Source of the DNA: an uncultured Bacteroidales bacterium
Lineage (GTDB): Bacteria > Bacteroidota > Bacteroidia > Bacteroidales > Bacteroidaceae
Assembly (NCBI GenBank): GCA_902798615.1
Contig: CADBXL010000010.1
Span: 1 to 64,000 of the forward strand
Length of the DNA stretch: 64,000 nt
Reading direction: 5' to 3'
Made by a program: the position numbers and the translations under genes. The notes below the pieces were generated by a model. It ran no database searches. It saw nothing but the letters and a program-made list of their open reading frames with translations, and was not told the DNA's origin. This document shows positions 25,358 to 32,944 of the stretch, one piece after another. Each line of letters starts with the position of its first letter. Within the stretch, counting starts at the first letter, position 1.

Positions 25358-27298
25358 TTAGTTAAACTGGTCTATTAATCTCCATGTGCGAAGAATCTCG
25401 GCAACGTTCATTGCGAATGATGATGCTCCACGTCCGTTGAACGGTGGGTTTCCGTCGAACAACTCTGATATAGAGCCTAATACGTGATACTGCATCTCGT
25501 CCTCATAGCCAATCATCTGTCGCTGTACGAAACTGAGACGTGAACGCTTGTAGAGCTTCAGGTATGCCTCCATATAGAAACCACCGAGCCAAGGCCAAGC
25601 CGTTCCTGAGTGGTAGGCGTAGTCGCGCTTTGTCTGCGGACCTACGTACATAGGGTTATAGCCGCCTGACTTTGGAGACAATGTGCGGAGTCCTTTTGGT
25701 GTGAGGAGCTCTCGTGTGCAGAAGTCGAGAACCGATTTCTTCTGTTCCGGCTCAAGTGGAGAATAGTCGAATGCCACTGGGAATATCATATTCGGACGAA
25801 CGCTCAAGTCCTCTATTCCTTCCTCTACATAGTCGTAGAGATAGCCGCTGTCCGTAATGAACATCTTCTGGAATGCCTCCTTTGCAATATCTGCACGAGC
25901 TTCAAGTTCGGCTGCAATCTTCTTGTCCTTGTTTGATTCAGCCATTTCTGCGCAGAACTTCAGGGCATTATACCAGAGAGCGTTGATTTCGACAACGTAA
26001 CCGGTACGTGGAACTACTGGACGTCCGTTAGCGATGCTGTTCATCCAAGTCATCGGTTGTTCGCGTCCCTCGATGTGGAGGAGTCCGTTCTCCCTGAGTT
26101 CAAGGTTAGGATGCTTGTTGCTCTCTATGAACTTGAGAATGTCGATAAGCAGCTTTCCATATTTCTTGTAGGTTTGGGCATTGCCAACCTCGTGTGCATA
26201 CTGCTGAATAGCCCATATTGCCCAAAGAAGCACATCTGGCTGCTCTATCTCGTGGATAAGGCTTTTGAGTGGCTTGCCAGTCATGAAGTCCCTGATGCTC
26301 TTTGCGGCAGTATCCATCACGAGTTCGAAGTAGTCGTTCTCCTGAATGGCAAGCGTGAGGCCCGGGAGTGCGATGAACGTATCGCGTGCACGGACCTTGA
26401 ACCAAGGATATCCGGCAAGCAGATAGCGCTCGGTGTCGCTTACACGAACATGGAACTGGTGGGCAGCATTAACGAGAGCGTGGTAGAAGCTGTCGATAGG
26501 CTGGCGAAGTCCTACTTCCTCGTTGAAGAGCTTCTTCAACGATTCAGGCTTTATCTCGTCGATGCCGGCAGAGATTACAATCTCGTCGCCTTTCTTTGCC
26601 TGAATCTCGAAATATCCCGGAACATAGAGGTCTTCCACTCCATGATAGCCTCTTTCCTGCTCTTTCTCATATACGAGACTCTTGTTCCAATGTGGGTCAA
26701 AGACGAATTTGTTCTTCTTTGAAATCTGGATGTAGAGGTTTGGATAGTTAGGATAGAGCTGAGTCTTGATACCTCCGTCAATCTCCGTGTAATCCCTGTT
26801 GATGTTTGGGTTCTCAACCATACAGTTCTTCACGCTACGGAAAGCCAGGAAAGGCCTCAGTTGCAGAGTCGTGGCGCTGTGGCAGTCGAGTAGGGTGTAA
26901 CGGATAAGAACACGGGTGGAATACACTTGGAATATGATTTCCTTCTTGAGAATCACACCACCTACACGATAGATAGTCGTAGGGACATTCTCAAGAGAAA
27001 ATTCGCGAATGTATTTGTGGCCGTTAGGGCTGAACACTCCGCTTTCGTATTTATGCACTCCGAGGTTGAACTGGGCACCATGCTGTATCACCGAACAGTC
27101 GAGTGAAGAAAGCAATACATGGTTCTCTCCGTCAATCTCAGGTACGGGTACGACAAGCAACCCGTGATATTTGCGGGTGTTGCAGTCAACAACGGTACTG
27201 CATGAGTAAGCCCCCGAGCGATTCGTACACAACAATTCGCGTCGCAGGGACTCCTGCAAGTTAGTCATCTGAGCTTTTTCAAATTTGAGATAACTCAT
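25358..27298 (-). CDS. Glycogen debranching enzyme (amylo-alpha-1,6-glucosidase)
   Basis: 646 residues. The N-terminal bacterial/archaeal GDE domain has NRSGAYSCSTVVDCNTRKYHGLLV; the catalytic (alpha/alpha)6 barrel has AGYPWFKVRARDTFIALPG, RTGYVVEINALWYNALKF and HSGTAWPWLGGFYMEAYL. It hydrolyses alpha-1,6 branch points of glycogen. First gene of the glycogen operon, with a strong promoter at 27415-27445 overlapped by an 11-bp inverted repeat. Confidence 0.95.
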   Translation of the reverse strand: MSYLKFEKAQMTNLQESLRRELLCTNRSGAYSCSTVVDCNTRKYHGLLVVPVPEIDGENHVLLSSLDCSVIQHGAQFNLGVHKYESGVFSPNGHKYIREFSLENVPTTIYRVGGVILKKEIIFQVYSTRVLIRYTLLDCHSATTLQLRPFLAFRSVKNCMVENPNINRDYTEIDGGIKTQLYPNYPNLYIQISKKNKFVFDPHWNKSLVYEKEQERGYHGVEDLYVPGYFEIQAKKGDEIVISAGIDEIKPESLKKLFNEEVGLRQPIDSFYHALVNAAHQFHVRVSDTERYLLAGYPWFKVRARDTFIALPGLTLAIQENDYFELVMDTAAKSIRDFMTGKPLKSLIHEIEQPDVLLWAIWAIQQYAHEVGNAQTYKKYGKLLIDILKFIESNKHPNLELRENGLLHIEGREQPMTWMNSIANGRPVVPRTGYVVEINALWYNALKFCAEMAESNKDKKIAAELEARADIAKEAFQKMFITDSGYLYDYVEEGIEDLSVRPNMIFPVAFDYSPLEPEQKKSVLDFCTRELLTPKGLRTLSPKSGGYNPMYVGPQTKRDYAYHSGTAWPWLGGFYMEAYLKLYKRSRLSFVQRQMIGYEDEMQYHVLGSISELFDGNPPFNGRGASSFAMNVAEILRTWRLIDQFN

Positions 27299-27414
27299 AG
27301 TTGCTATATTAAGGTTTAAATATTTGTTTAACTTCAGGTTGTGATTTAGGGGGAATTTCCATTTCTGATAGTGTCATAGGCACACATGATTTGGAAATTT
27401 TCTACAAAAGTAAG

Positions 27415-27445
27415 CAAAATAATCTGCTTTTCAAAATAAATGACA
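27415..27445 (-). promoter_or_regulatory. Promoter of the glycogen operon
   Basis: Minus-strand TACTTTTG (27415-27422), 19-nt spacer, TTTG (27442-27445). The leader is about 110 nt. Confidence 0.75.
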
Positions 27446-27464
27446 GATTATTTTCCAAAAACCA
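27426..27464. promoter_or_regulatory. Candidate operator over the glycogen promoter
   Basis: AAAATAATCTG (27426-27436) and CAGATTATTTT (27454-27464) are perfect 11-bp inverted arms centred on the -33 element, a position suited to a repressor. Confidence 0.5.
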
Positions 27465-27719
27465 ACAAAATTCCACTATGTTTGAAACAAGTTTGTAACT
27501 TTTTCATGTTCCTAATGCCCGAAGAATATAATGTGCTTGTGTCTTCTCTTGATTGTAATTGATAGGGAAAAGGGTATGCCTTTCATTACATCCTTTCCCG
27601 AATTTGTCATTTCTTTTCCTTTCGTTCATCCTTCGCTATACCTTCGCTCTTCCTTCGTTCATCCTATAGTCGCAGGAACGGATTTACAGCGGATTTACAA
27701 CGGAACTACTTGGGATGGA

Positions 27720-27972
27720 TTGCAAATTGCCTGGAAGGGCAACACTATGAGTAACCGAGGTGCATACTCGACGAAGGAGAGGATGCCATCGGATATAAAA
27801 CTATCGCTTTCTTAACAGCCTGGAAGGCTGTACCTGATTGGTTCGCATAAGCCCTTTCATTATGTACTGCCTTCCAGGCAGTTGAAAGATTGTGGGCTTA
27901 ATCCCCGCACATCCTCGTTTCACTCGTATGTACGGGGTTACTAATCGTACTGTCTTCCAGACAGTTCAGAAC
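27720..27972 (+). repeat. Composite palindromic repeat (family R5), copy 1
   Basis: An ordered array: GCCTGGAAGGGC, GAGTAACCGAGGTGCATACT, an AT-rich core, CAGCCTGGAAGGCTG, CTGCCTTCCAGGCAG, CCCCGCACATCCTCG with TACGGGGTTAC, and ACTGTCTTCCAGACAGT. A copy in inverse orientation is at 30615-30852. It resembles REP/BIME-type composites. The 27299-27940 gap otherwise holds the glycogen promoter, CCTTCG-rich sequence and an R3 stretch (27673-27706). Confidence 0.85.
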
Positions 27973-28378
27973 TTAAGGCGCATGATTTCTTTAATATGCA
28001 AACTACTAAAAGCAACAAATGGCTTGTAACCCAGAGATAATAACCTATGTTGAAATTTGTTATGGGAACTTCTATGTCATAATTTAGATATCTATGGAAT
28101 ATCATGCCTAATGACAAAAGAAATGAAATTGCGGGTAGTATTATTTCCACATCCTTGTCTTTAAAGAGCCTTACTATAATGGTTATATAGTATATATTTG
28201 AACTCCATATAAGGAATGCCCGAATATCTGTGATAATAGTGAATATACCTGACAATAAACATTGATATCCTATTAATTCTTCGGTTCTTGTTGTGAGACA
28301 TGGAAGAATACACGAAACTGCATAAGCTAACATGCTTATGTTGAATAATATATCTTTGATATTTTCTTTAGTTTCCAT
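27941..28378 (-). CDS. Small membrane protein, C-terminus in a repeat
   Basis: 145 residues from the ATG at 28378 (a GTG at 28390 would overlap the upstream stop). Four hydrophobic segments are visible: ILFNISMLAYAVSCILP, CLLSGIFTIITDIRAFLIW, ILPAISFLLSLGMIF and YYLWVTSHLLLLVVCIL. The final residues, about CALSSELSGRQYD, are encoded by the ACTGTCTTCCAGACAGT end of repeat R5, so the original C-terminus was probably replaced when the repeat arrived. Nine nt separate it from the lipid kinase gene, implying co-transcription. Function unknown. Confidence 0.6.
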   Translation of the reverse strand: METKENIKDILFNISMLAYAVSCILPCLTTRTEELIGYQCLLSGIFTIITDIRAFLIWSSNIYYITIIVRLFKDKDVEIILPAISFLLSLGMIFHRYLNYDIEVPITNFNIGYYLWVTSHLLLLVVCILKKSCALSSELSGRQYD

Positions 28379-28386
28379 TGCTCTTA

Positions 28387-29319
28387 TCACTTCTCAATAA
28401 TGAAGTTTATTGCTTCCTGCTCCACGATAATCTTCATTGGGTCGGTAGAGGTGTCGATATCAGAGAATGAATGGCCGTCGATACTGACAGGTGTGTTCTT
28501 CGGCACTTTTATTGTGATGTCGTGACACCTGTATGGGAGAATCATCTTGTGATTCAGGATTCTTCCACGCACGAAGAGGGCTATGACTGAGAATAATTGT
28601 GTCAAGGCAGAATTGCGTATCACGGTCACATCTATCATTCCGTTGTATGGAACGGCATTTGGGGTCTGACCGAAGCCCAAGGCACTACCGATGCACATGG
28701 TTATCACGCTGTGCTGCTCCTTTTCGTAATTGATAGTATATTCCATTTTCCAGAACATACGCTGGAAAAGCAGGAGGATGAATGAAATGACGAACGAAAT
28801 CTTCCTTGACCAGAATATCTTTCTTGTCTCTGTCCTAAGGCGTTGAATACCGGCAACAAGTCCGATGTTAATGCAGTTTAGGAAGTATCGATTTCGTTTT
28901 TCTCCTTCTTTGTCGGTATAGATAAGACAACCGGCATCTACCTTCTTTATACGCCTTGTCGCAATCGATTCCACCGCAAGCTTTATGTCGTTCTCCGTAA
29001 GTCCCCAGAAGGCTGCGAAATCGTTCATCAGGCCATTCGGGATAACCGATAATACCACACGCTCACGTACTTCTTTCTCTTCCCTCATCAGACAGTTCAC
29101 GGCATCGCACAATGCAGCATCTCCACCACAGATGATGATGTCGTCATATCCGTTGTGGATAAGCATTGAGACGAGTCTTTCCACGCTTTGGGCATTCTCG
29201 CTCTGCACGAAATCGTATGTGATCCCATGACTTTCGAGACATTCAGCAATCTTCTTCCACCGTTTCTCAGGTGACTTGAATCCCTCGCGTTTCGGACAAT
29301 ATATCAATCCTGTTTTCAT
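28387..29319 (-). CDS. Diacylglycerol/lipid kinase family protein
   Basis: 310 residues from ATG at 29319; the longer frame enters an R1 repeat. DAGK-type motifs: DIIICGGDAALCDAVNCLM (nucleotide-binding GGD, about 69-87), LSVIPNGLMNDFAAFWGL (cf. PxGTxNDFAR), and C-terminal TPVSIDGHSFSDID, the equivalent of the usual VDGE segment. The N-terminus is MKTGLIYCPKREGF. The GGDA instead of GGDG is a small departure from consensus. It probably phosphorylates diacylglycerol, sphingoid or related lipids at the inner membrane. Confidence 0.85.
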   Translation of the reverse strand: MKTGLIYCPKREGFKSPEKRWKKIAECLESHGITYDFVQSENAQSVERLVSMLIHNGYDDIIICGGDAALCDAVNCLMREEKEVRERVVLSVIPNGLMNDFAAFWGLTENDIKLAVESIATRRIKKVDAGCLIYTDKEGEKRNRYFLNCINIGLVAGIQRLRTETRKIFWSRKISFVISFILLLFQRMFWKMEYTINYEKEQHSVITMCIGSALGFGQTPNAVPYNGMIDVTVIRNSALTQLFSVIALFVRGRILNHKMILPYRCHDITIKVPKNTPVSIDGHSFSDIDTSTDPMKIIVEQEAINFIIEK

Positions 29320-29333
29320 ATGACCTAATAAAA

Positions 29334-29366
29334 GCCTAACCAAGCCTTCCCAAAGGGAAGGATGTT
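29334..29366 (+). repeat. R1 repeat between lipid kinase and miaA
   Basis: GCCTAACCAAGCCTTCCC then AAAGGGAAGGATGTT, closely matching 23975-24008. Confidence 0.75.
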
Positions 29367-29408
29367 TTATAGTAAAATCCTTATGGGGGGGCTTTCTAAT
29401 TGTTTTTT

Positions 29409-29492
29409 TTGATTTGAAATACTAACTACTCCCCCTTGAGGGGGTGAGGGGGGAGGAACCCTCCCTTGGGGAGGGACTGGGTGGGCTGATAG
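29409..29492 (+). repeat. R2 repeat encoding the MiaA C-terminus
   Basis: GATTTGAAATACTAACTACT, CCCCCTTGAGGGGGTGAGGG, GAGGAACCCTCCCTTGGGG and AGGGACTGGGTGGGC. The left flank and core match 39758-39838. Confidence 0.8.
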
Positions 29493-30456
29493 TTTCTCTA
29501 ATCGCTCTAACCTTCTCCTCCATCGGAAGCATAGCGTCAATCCAGTTTATCTTGCATCCACGCCTCTCCATACCACGGAACCAAGTCATCTGTCGCTTGG
29601 CAAACTGGTGTATGGCGATTTCCAGTTCCTTGAGCATGTCTTCGTATGAACGCTTTCCGATGACATATTCCGTAACGTACTTATATTCAAGTCCGTAGTA
29701 AATCAAATCCTCAGCACTTACCCCAGAGTCAAGGATGCGCTTTATCTCGTCAACCATTCCCTCATCCACACGGTTCTTCAGTCGGGTGGAAATCTTCCTT
29801 CTGCGCTCATCGCGAGGAATGTCAACGCCTATGATTGTTGTCTCTATAGGAGGGAAGTAGCGGTCTTCTGTCTTGTGCTCAAGGTTATAAGCCTCAATCT
29901 CAATGGCACGTATGGCACGTTGCGGAGAATCCACATCCGTCTTGTTGTGCATATCCGAATTGTTCTTCTCCTTCAGATCCATGAGAATCTCCGTGAGCTC
30001 TGCCATCGACTTATGGCTTAGTTCCTCACGCAGTTCCTCGTTCTTCGGAACAGGCGAAAGGTGATATTCCCGGATAACGGATTCTACATACAAGCCAGAA
30101 CCGCCACAGAGAATAGGCAAGGCACCACGCGAAGTGATGTCCTCGTATGCCTTGAGGAAATCCTGCTGAAACTCAAAGATGTTGTATTTCTCGCCCGGAT
30201 CACAGATGTCTATAAGGTGGTAGGGGATTTTCAGGGTGGTAGGTGTTGGGTGTTGGGTGTTGGCTGGAAGTGTGACTTCGTAGTCGCACAGATCCTTACC
30301 CGTACCTATATCCATGCCACGATACACCTGACGTGAATCTCCAGAGATGATTTCAGCCGGCTGTCCTTCAACAATAAAGGAAGCTGCGAGATGGGCAGCG
30401 AGAGTTGTCTTTCCCGATGCTGTAGGACCTATTATGGTAATCATCTTTTGTTTCAT
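29422..30456 (-). CDS. miaA: tRNA dimethylallyltransferase
   Basis: 344 residues from the ATG at 30456; the next ATG (30444) is also possible. Walker A IIGPTASGKTTLA, ISGDSRQVYRGMDIGTGK, PYHLIDICDPGEKYN, ILCGGSGLYVESVI and RQMTWFRGMER are all MiaA signatures. It adds a dimethylallyl group to A37 of tRNAs reading UNN codons. Two features are odd. About 15 extra residues (LPANTQHPTPTTLK) between GKDLCDYE and PYHLID derive from a GGTGTTGGGTGTTGG tandem tract (30234-30266). The last about 22 residues (SPPSPSPREGSSPLTPSRGSS) are encoded by an R2 repeat. A -7 box TACCTTTG at 30463-30470 lies only 7 nt before the ATG. Confidence 0.95.
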   Translation of the reverse strand: MKQKMITIIGPTASGKTTLAAHLAASFIVEGQPAEIISGDSRQVYRGMDIGTGKDLCDYEVTLPANTQHPTPTTLKIPYHLIDICDPGEKYNIFEFQQDFLKAYEDITSRGALPILCGGSGLYVESVIREYHLSPVPKNEELREELSHKSMAELTEILMDLKEKNNSDMHNKTDVDSPQRAIRAIEIEAYNLEHKTEDRYFPPIETTIIGVDIPRDERRRKISTRLKNRVDEGMVDEIKRILDSGVSAEDLIYYGLEYKYVTEYVIGKRSYEDMLKELEIAIHQFAKRQMTWFRGMERRGCKINWIDAMLPMEEKVRAIRETISPPSPSPREGSSPLTPSRGSS

Positions 30457-30462
30457 TGAGTG

Positions 30463-30470
30463 CAAAGGTA
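30463..30470 (-). promoter_or_regulatory. -7 promoter box of miaA, adjacent to the start codon
   Basis: Minus-strand TACCTTTG followed by CACTCA-ATG. A start at 30456 would be leaderless; a start at 30444 would leave a leader of about a dozen nt. Confidence 0.6.
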
Positions 30471-30614
30471 ATAAAAAATAATGAAAGAGAAAAAAGTGCG
30501 AGTAAAAAATATTATCAAGAATTAGAGAATGAGAGATTTTTCTTTTGGAATTAATGCGAAAAAGAGACTTACTTTAGCAAGTTTCTAAATCTCATTAATT
30601 CAAAATTCGCAAGT

Positions 30615-30852
30615 TAAGAACTGTCTGGAAGACAGTACTATGCGTAACCCCGTACATACGAGTGAAACGAGGATGTGCGGGGGATATAGTGCCAATCCCT
30701 TCCTACTGCCTGAAAGGCAGTACATGGTTAATCAGGTACAGCCTTTCAGGCTGATATTGTAGAAGGTGATTCGCTATCCGAGGGCATCCTCTCCTTCGTC
30801 GAGTATGCACCTCGGTTACTCATGGTACTGTCTTCCAGACAGTTCTTAACTT
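30615..30852 (-). repeat. Composite palindromic repeat (family R5), copy 2, inverted
   Basis: Reverse complement of the 27720-27972 arrangement with all sub-palindromes retained (ACTGTCTGGAAGACAGT, ACCCCGTACATACGAG, CTGCCTGAAAGGCAG, CAGCCTTTCAGGCTG, GAGTATGCACCTCGGTTACT). With the miaA promoter and the gapA terminator it fills the 30457-30983 gap; AGAATTAGTGAATGAGAG-like sequence flanks it on both sides in inverse orientation. Confidence 0.85.
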
Positions 30853-30904
30853 GCGAAACTTGAATCATTAATCAGAATTCTCTCATTCACTAATTCTTGA
30901 TAAA

Positions 30905-30939
30905 CAAAAAAAAGAGAGCATACCCGAAGATATGCTCTC
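30905..30939 (-). terminator. Intrinsic terminator of gapA
   Basis: GAGAGCATA/TATGCTCTC 9-bp stem with an 8-nt loop, followed on the minus strand by nine T, 45 nt after the gapA stop. Confidence 0.9.
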
Positions 30940-30983
30940 GTATATTGGTTGGATTTCTCCAATCAAGTCTATTTGAAATCGGT

Positions 30984-32009
30984 TTAGATCTCAGAGAAGT
31001 ACTTGATTGTACGAACCATCTGAGAAGTATAAGAGTTCTCATTGTCGTACCAAGAAACAACCTGAACCTGATATGTATCGTCGTCGATCTTGCTAACCAT
31101 TGTCTGAGTAGCGTCGAAGAGTGAACCGTACTTCATACCGATGATGTCAGAAGAAACGATCTGATCCTCTGTGTAACCGAAAGACTCAGTACCAGCAGCC
31201 TTCATTGCAGCGTTGATACCCTCTACAGTTACGTCCTTACCCTTAACAACAGCAACGAGGATAGTTGTAGAACCTGTTGGAGTTGGAACGCGCTGAGCAG
31301 AACCGATGAGCTTACCGTTGAGCTCTGGGATAACGAGACCGATAGCCTTAGCTGCACCTGTTGAGTTAGGAACGATGTTGCAAGCACCTGCACGTGAACG
31401 ACGGAGGTCACCCTTACGCTGAGGACCGTCAAGAATCATCTGGTCACCTGTGTAAGCGTGGATTGTTGACATGATACCTGACTGGATAGCAGCGTACTTG
31501 TTAAGTGCGTCAGCCATTGGAGCGAGACAGTTAGTTGTGCAAGAAGCAGCAGAGATGATCTTGTCGTTAGCTGTCAGAGTCTTGTGGTTGGTGTTGAATA
31601 CGATTGTTGGGAGATCGTTACCAGCAGGAGCTGAGATAACAACCTTCTTTGCACCAGCTGTGAGGTGAGCAGAAGCCTTCTCCTTAGATGTATAGAAACC
31701 TGTGCACTCGAGAACTACGTCTACGTCGTTTGCCTTCCATGGGCAGTTAGCAGCATCCTTCTCAGCAGAGATCTTGATCTCCTTACCATCAACGATGATA
31801 GAATCCTCTGTTGCCTCTACAGTGTGCTTACCCTCACCGAACTTGCCAGCGAAACCACCCTGAGCTGTATCATACTTGAGAAGGTGAGCGAGCATCTTTG
31901 GAGATGTCAAATCGTTGATTGCAACAACCTCGTAACCCTCAGCTTCGAACATCTGACGGAATGCGAGACGACCAATACGGCCAAAACCGTTAATAGCTAC
32001 TTTTGTCAT
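30984..32009 (-). CDS. gapA: Type I glyceraldehyde-3-phosphate dehydrogenase
   Basis: 341 residues. The N-terminal NAD-binding motif [15 protein letters not shown] and the catalytic [17 protein letters not shown] with active-site Cys (about 157), plus [17 protein letters not shown] and [14 protein letters not shown] at the C-terminus, are diagnostic. It oxidises glyceraldehyde-3-phosphate to 1,3-bisphosphoglycerate in glycolysis. Monocistronic: it has its own -7 box (32083-32090) and terminator. Codon use is strongly biased, as expected for high expression. Confidence 0.98.
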   Translation of the reverse strand: MTKVAINGFGRIGRLAFRQMFEAEGYEVVAINDLTSPKMLAHLLKYDTAQGGFAGKFGEGKHTVEATEDSIIVDGKEIKISAEKDAANCPWKANDVDVVLECTGFYTSKEKASAHLTAGAKKVVISAPAGNDLPTIVFNTNHKTLTANDKIISAASCTTNCLAPMADALNKYAAIQSGIMSTIHAYTGDQMILDGPQRKGDLRRSRAGACNIVPNSTGAAKAIGLVIPELNGKLIGSAQRVPTPTGSTTILVAVVKGKDVTVEGINAAMKAAGTESFGYTEDQIVSSDIIGMKYGSLFDATQTMVSKIDDDTYQVQVVSWYDNENSYTSQMVRTIKYFSEI

Positions 32010-32082
32010 TTTTGTTTAACTTTTTATTATTAAATAAAGGTGAATATAATCTTTTTGAATATATCTCTTTCTAAAAACACTG

Positions 32083-32090
32083 CAAAAGTA
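32083..32090 (-). promoter_or_regulatory. -7 promoter box of gapA
   Basis: Minus-strand TACTTTTG followed by CAGTG, giving a leader of about 70 nt. Confidence 0.6.
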
Positions 32091-32163
32091 CTAAAAAAAT
32101 TGGAAAACGCGGAAAAAATGCGAAATATTTTTGAGAATATACGAATTATTTCTAAAAGTTTTG

Positions 32164-32171
32164 TATTTTTG
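32164..32171 (+). promoter_or_regulatory. -7 promoter box of mscL
   Basis: TATTTTTG followed by CAGCAG, 43 nt before the mscL ATG. It lies inside the longer reading frame that begins at 32040, which therefore cannot be the true start. Confidence 0.65.
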
Positions 32172-32213
32172 CAGCAGAATTGCTATTTACACATTTCAAT
32201 TTTTTTTAATATT

Positions 32214-32642
32214 ATGGGAAAATTCATTGAAGAATTCAAGGCATTCGCCGTTAAGGGCAATGCAGTTGACATGGCAGTCGGTGTAATCATCGGCGGTGCA
32301 TTTGGTAAAATCGTCAGTTCTATCGTAGATGACATCATCATGCCTCCTATCGGCTGGCTTATCGGTGGTGTGAACTTCTCGGATTTGAAGGTGGAGTTGC
32401 CAAAACTTGTTGTTGAGGGCGTTGAGGTTACTACCGCTCCTGCTACCATCAACTATGGTAACTTTATCCAGACCCTCCTTGACTTCATCATCATCGCATT
32501 CTGTGTGTTCATGCTTGTCAAGGGTATCAACAAGCTCAAGAAGAAGGAAGAGGAGAAGCCTGCTGCTCCTGCACCTGCTCCAGAGCCATCTGCTGAGGAG
32601 AAGCTCCTCACCGAGATCAGAGATTTGCTGAAGAACAAGTAA
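32214..32642 (+). CDS. mscL: Large-conductance mechanosensitive channel
   Basis: 142 residues. The amphipathic N-terminal helix [22 protein letters not shown]1 [20 protein letters not shown], the conserved [11 protein letters not shown], a periplasmic loop, TM2 [20 protein letters not shown] and a cytoplasmic [17 protein letters not shown] helix with [11 protein letters not shown] are classic MscL. It opens under membrane tension to release solutes on hypo-osmotic shock. Start chosen by homology and because the promoter lies downstream of the next in-frame start. Confidence 0.97.
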   Translation: MGKFIEEFKAFAVKGNAVDMAVGVIIGGAFGKIVSSIVDDIIMPPIGWLIGGVNFSDLKVELPKLVVEGVEVTTAPATINYGNFIQTLLDFIIIAFCVFMLVKGINKLKKKEEEKPAAPAPAPEPSAEEKLLTEIRDLLKNK

Positions 32643-32643
32643 G

Positions 32644-32676
32644 TCCCTCCAAGCCCTCCCCAGAAGAGGGTGTTAT
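32644..32676 (+). repeat. Diverged R1-like repeat after mscL
   Basis: GTCCCTCCAAGCCCTCCCC then AGAAGAGGGTGTTA, a more GC-rich variant of the R1 plan. Confidence 0.5.
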
Positions 32677-32686
32677 ATAAATAATG

Positions 32687-32726
32687 CCGCTCACAGGTTT
32701 TCCATTATGGATTCCTATGAGCGGCA
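32687..32726 (+). terminator. Hairpin GCCGCTC...GAGCGGC, copy 1 (mscL terminator)
   Basis: GCCGCTCACAGG pairs with CCTATGAGCGGC over 12 positions with one mismatch, followed by AATCTTTATAT. A second copy in the same orientation is at 37844-37884. With the R1-like repeat and the promoter at 32792-32822 it fills the 32643-32944 gap. Confidence 0.65.
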
Positions 32727-32791
32727 ATCTTTATATATAAAGGTGTAAATACAATTTTATAGGTTGCGCAAAAAAAAACAATTTTCGTTTC

Positions 32792-32822
32792 TTGTTTATT
32801 TAGAAAAATATTATTACCTTTG
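32792..32822 (+). promoter_or_regulatory. Promoter of the tandem TlpA-like genes
   Basis: TTG at 32792-32794, 20-nt spacer, TACCTTTG at 32815-32822; leader about 120 nt. Confidence 0.7.
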
Positions 32823-32944
32823 CACGTGCTGACGAATAGAAATGGAAAAAGCCTAAAAACTAATCTATTTTCTGATTTTACGTCATTATAAATATAGTTA
32901 GTTGGTAAAACTGTAATAATAAAACCATAACAAAACCATATTCT

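Noticed and set aside
26057-26722. Plus-strand 221-residue open frame
   Set aside because: Antisense shadow of the debranching enzyme gene.
32040-32213. N-terminal extension of MscL from the start at 32040
   Set aside because: The extension overlaps the gapA promoter region and contains the mscL -7 box; MscL proteins start at the MGKFIEEF segment.
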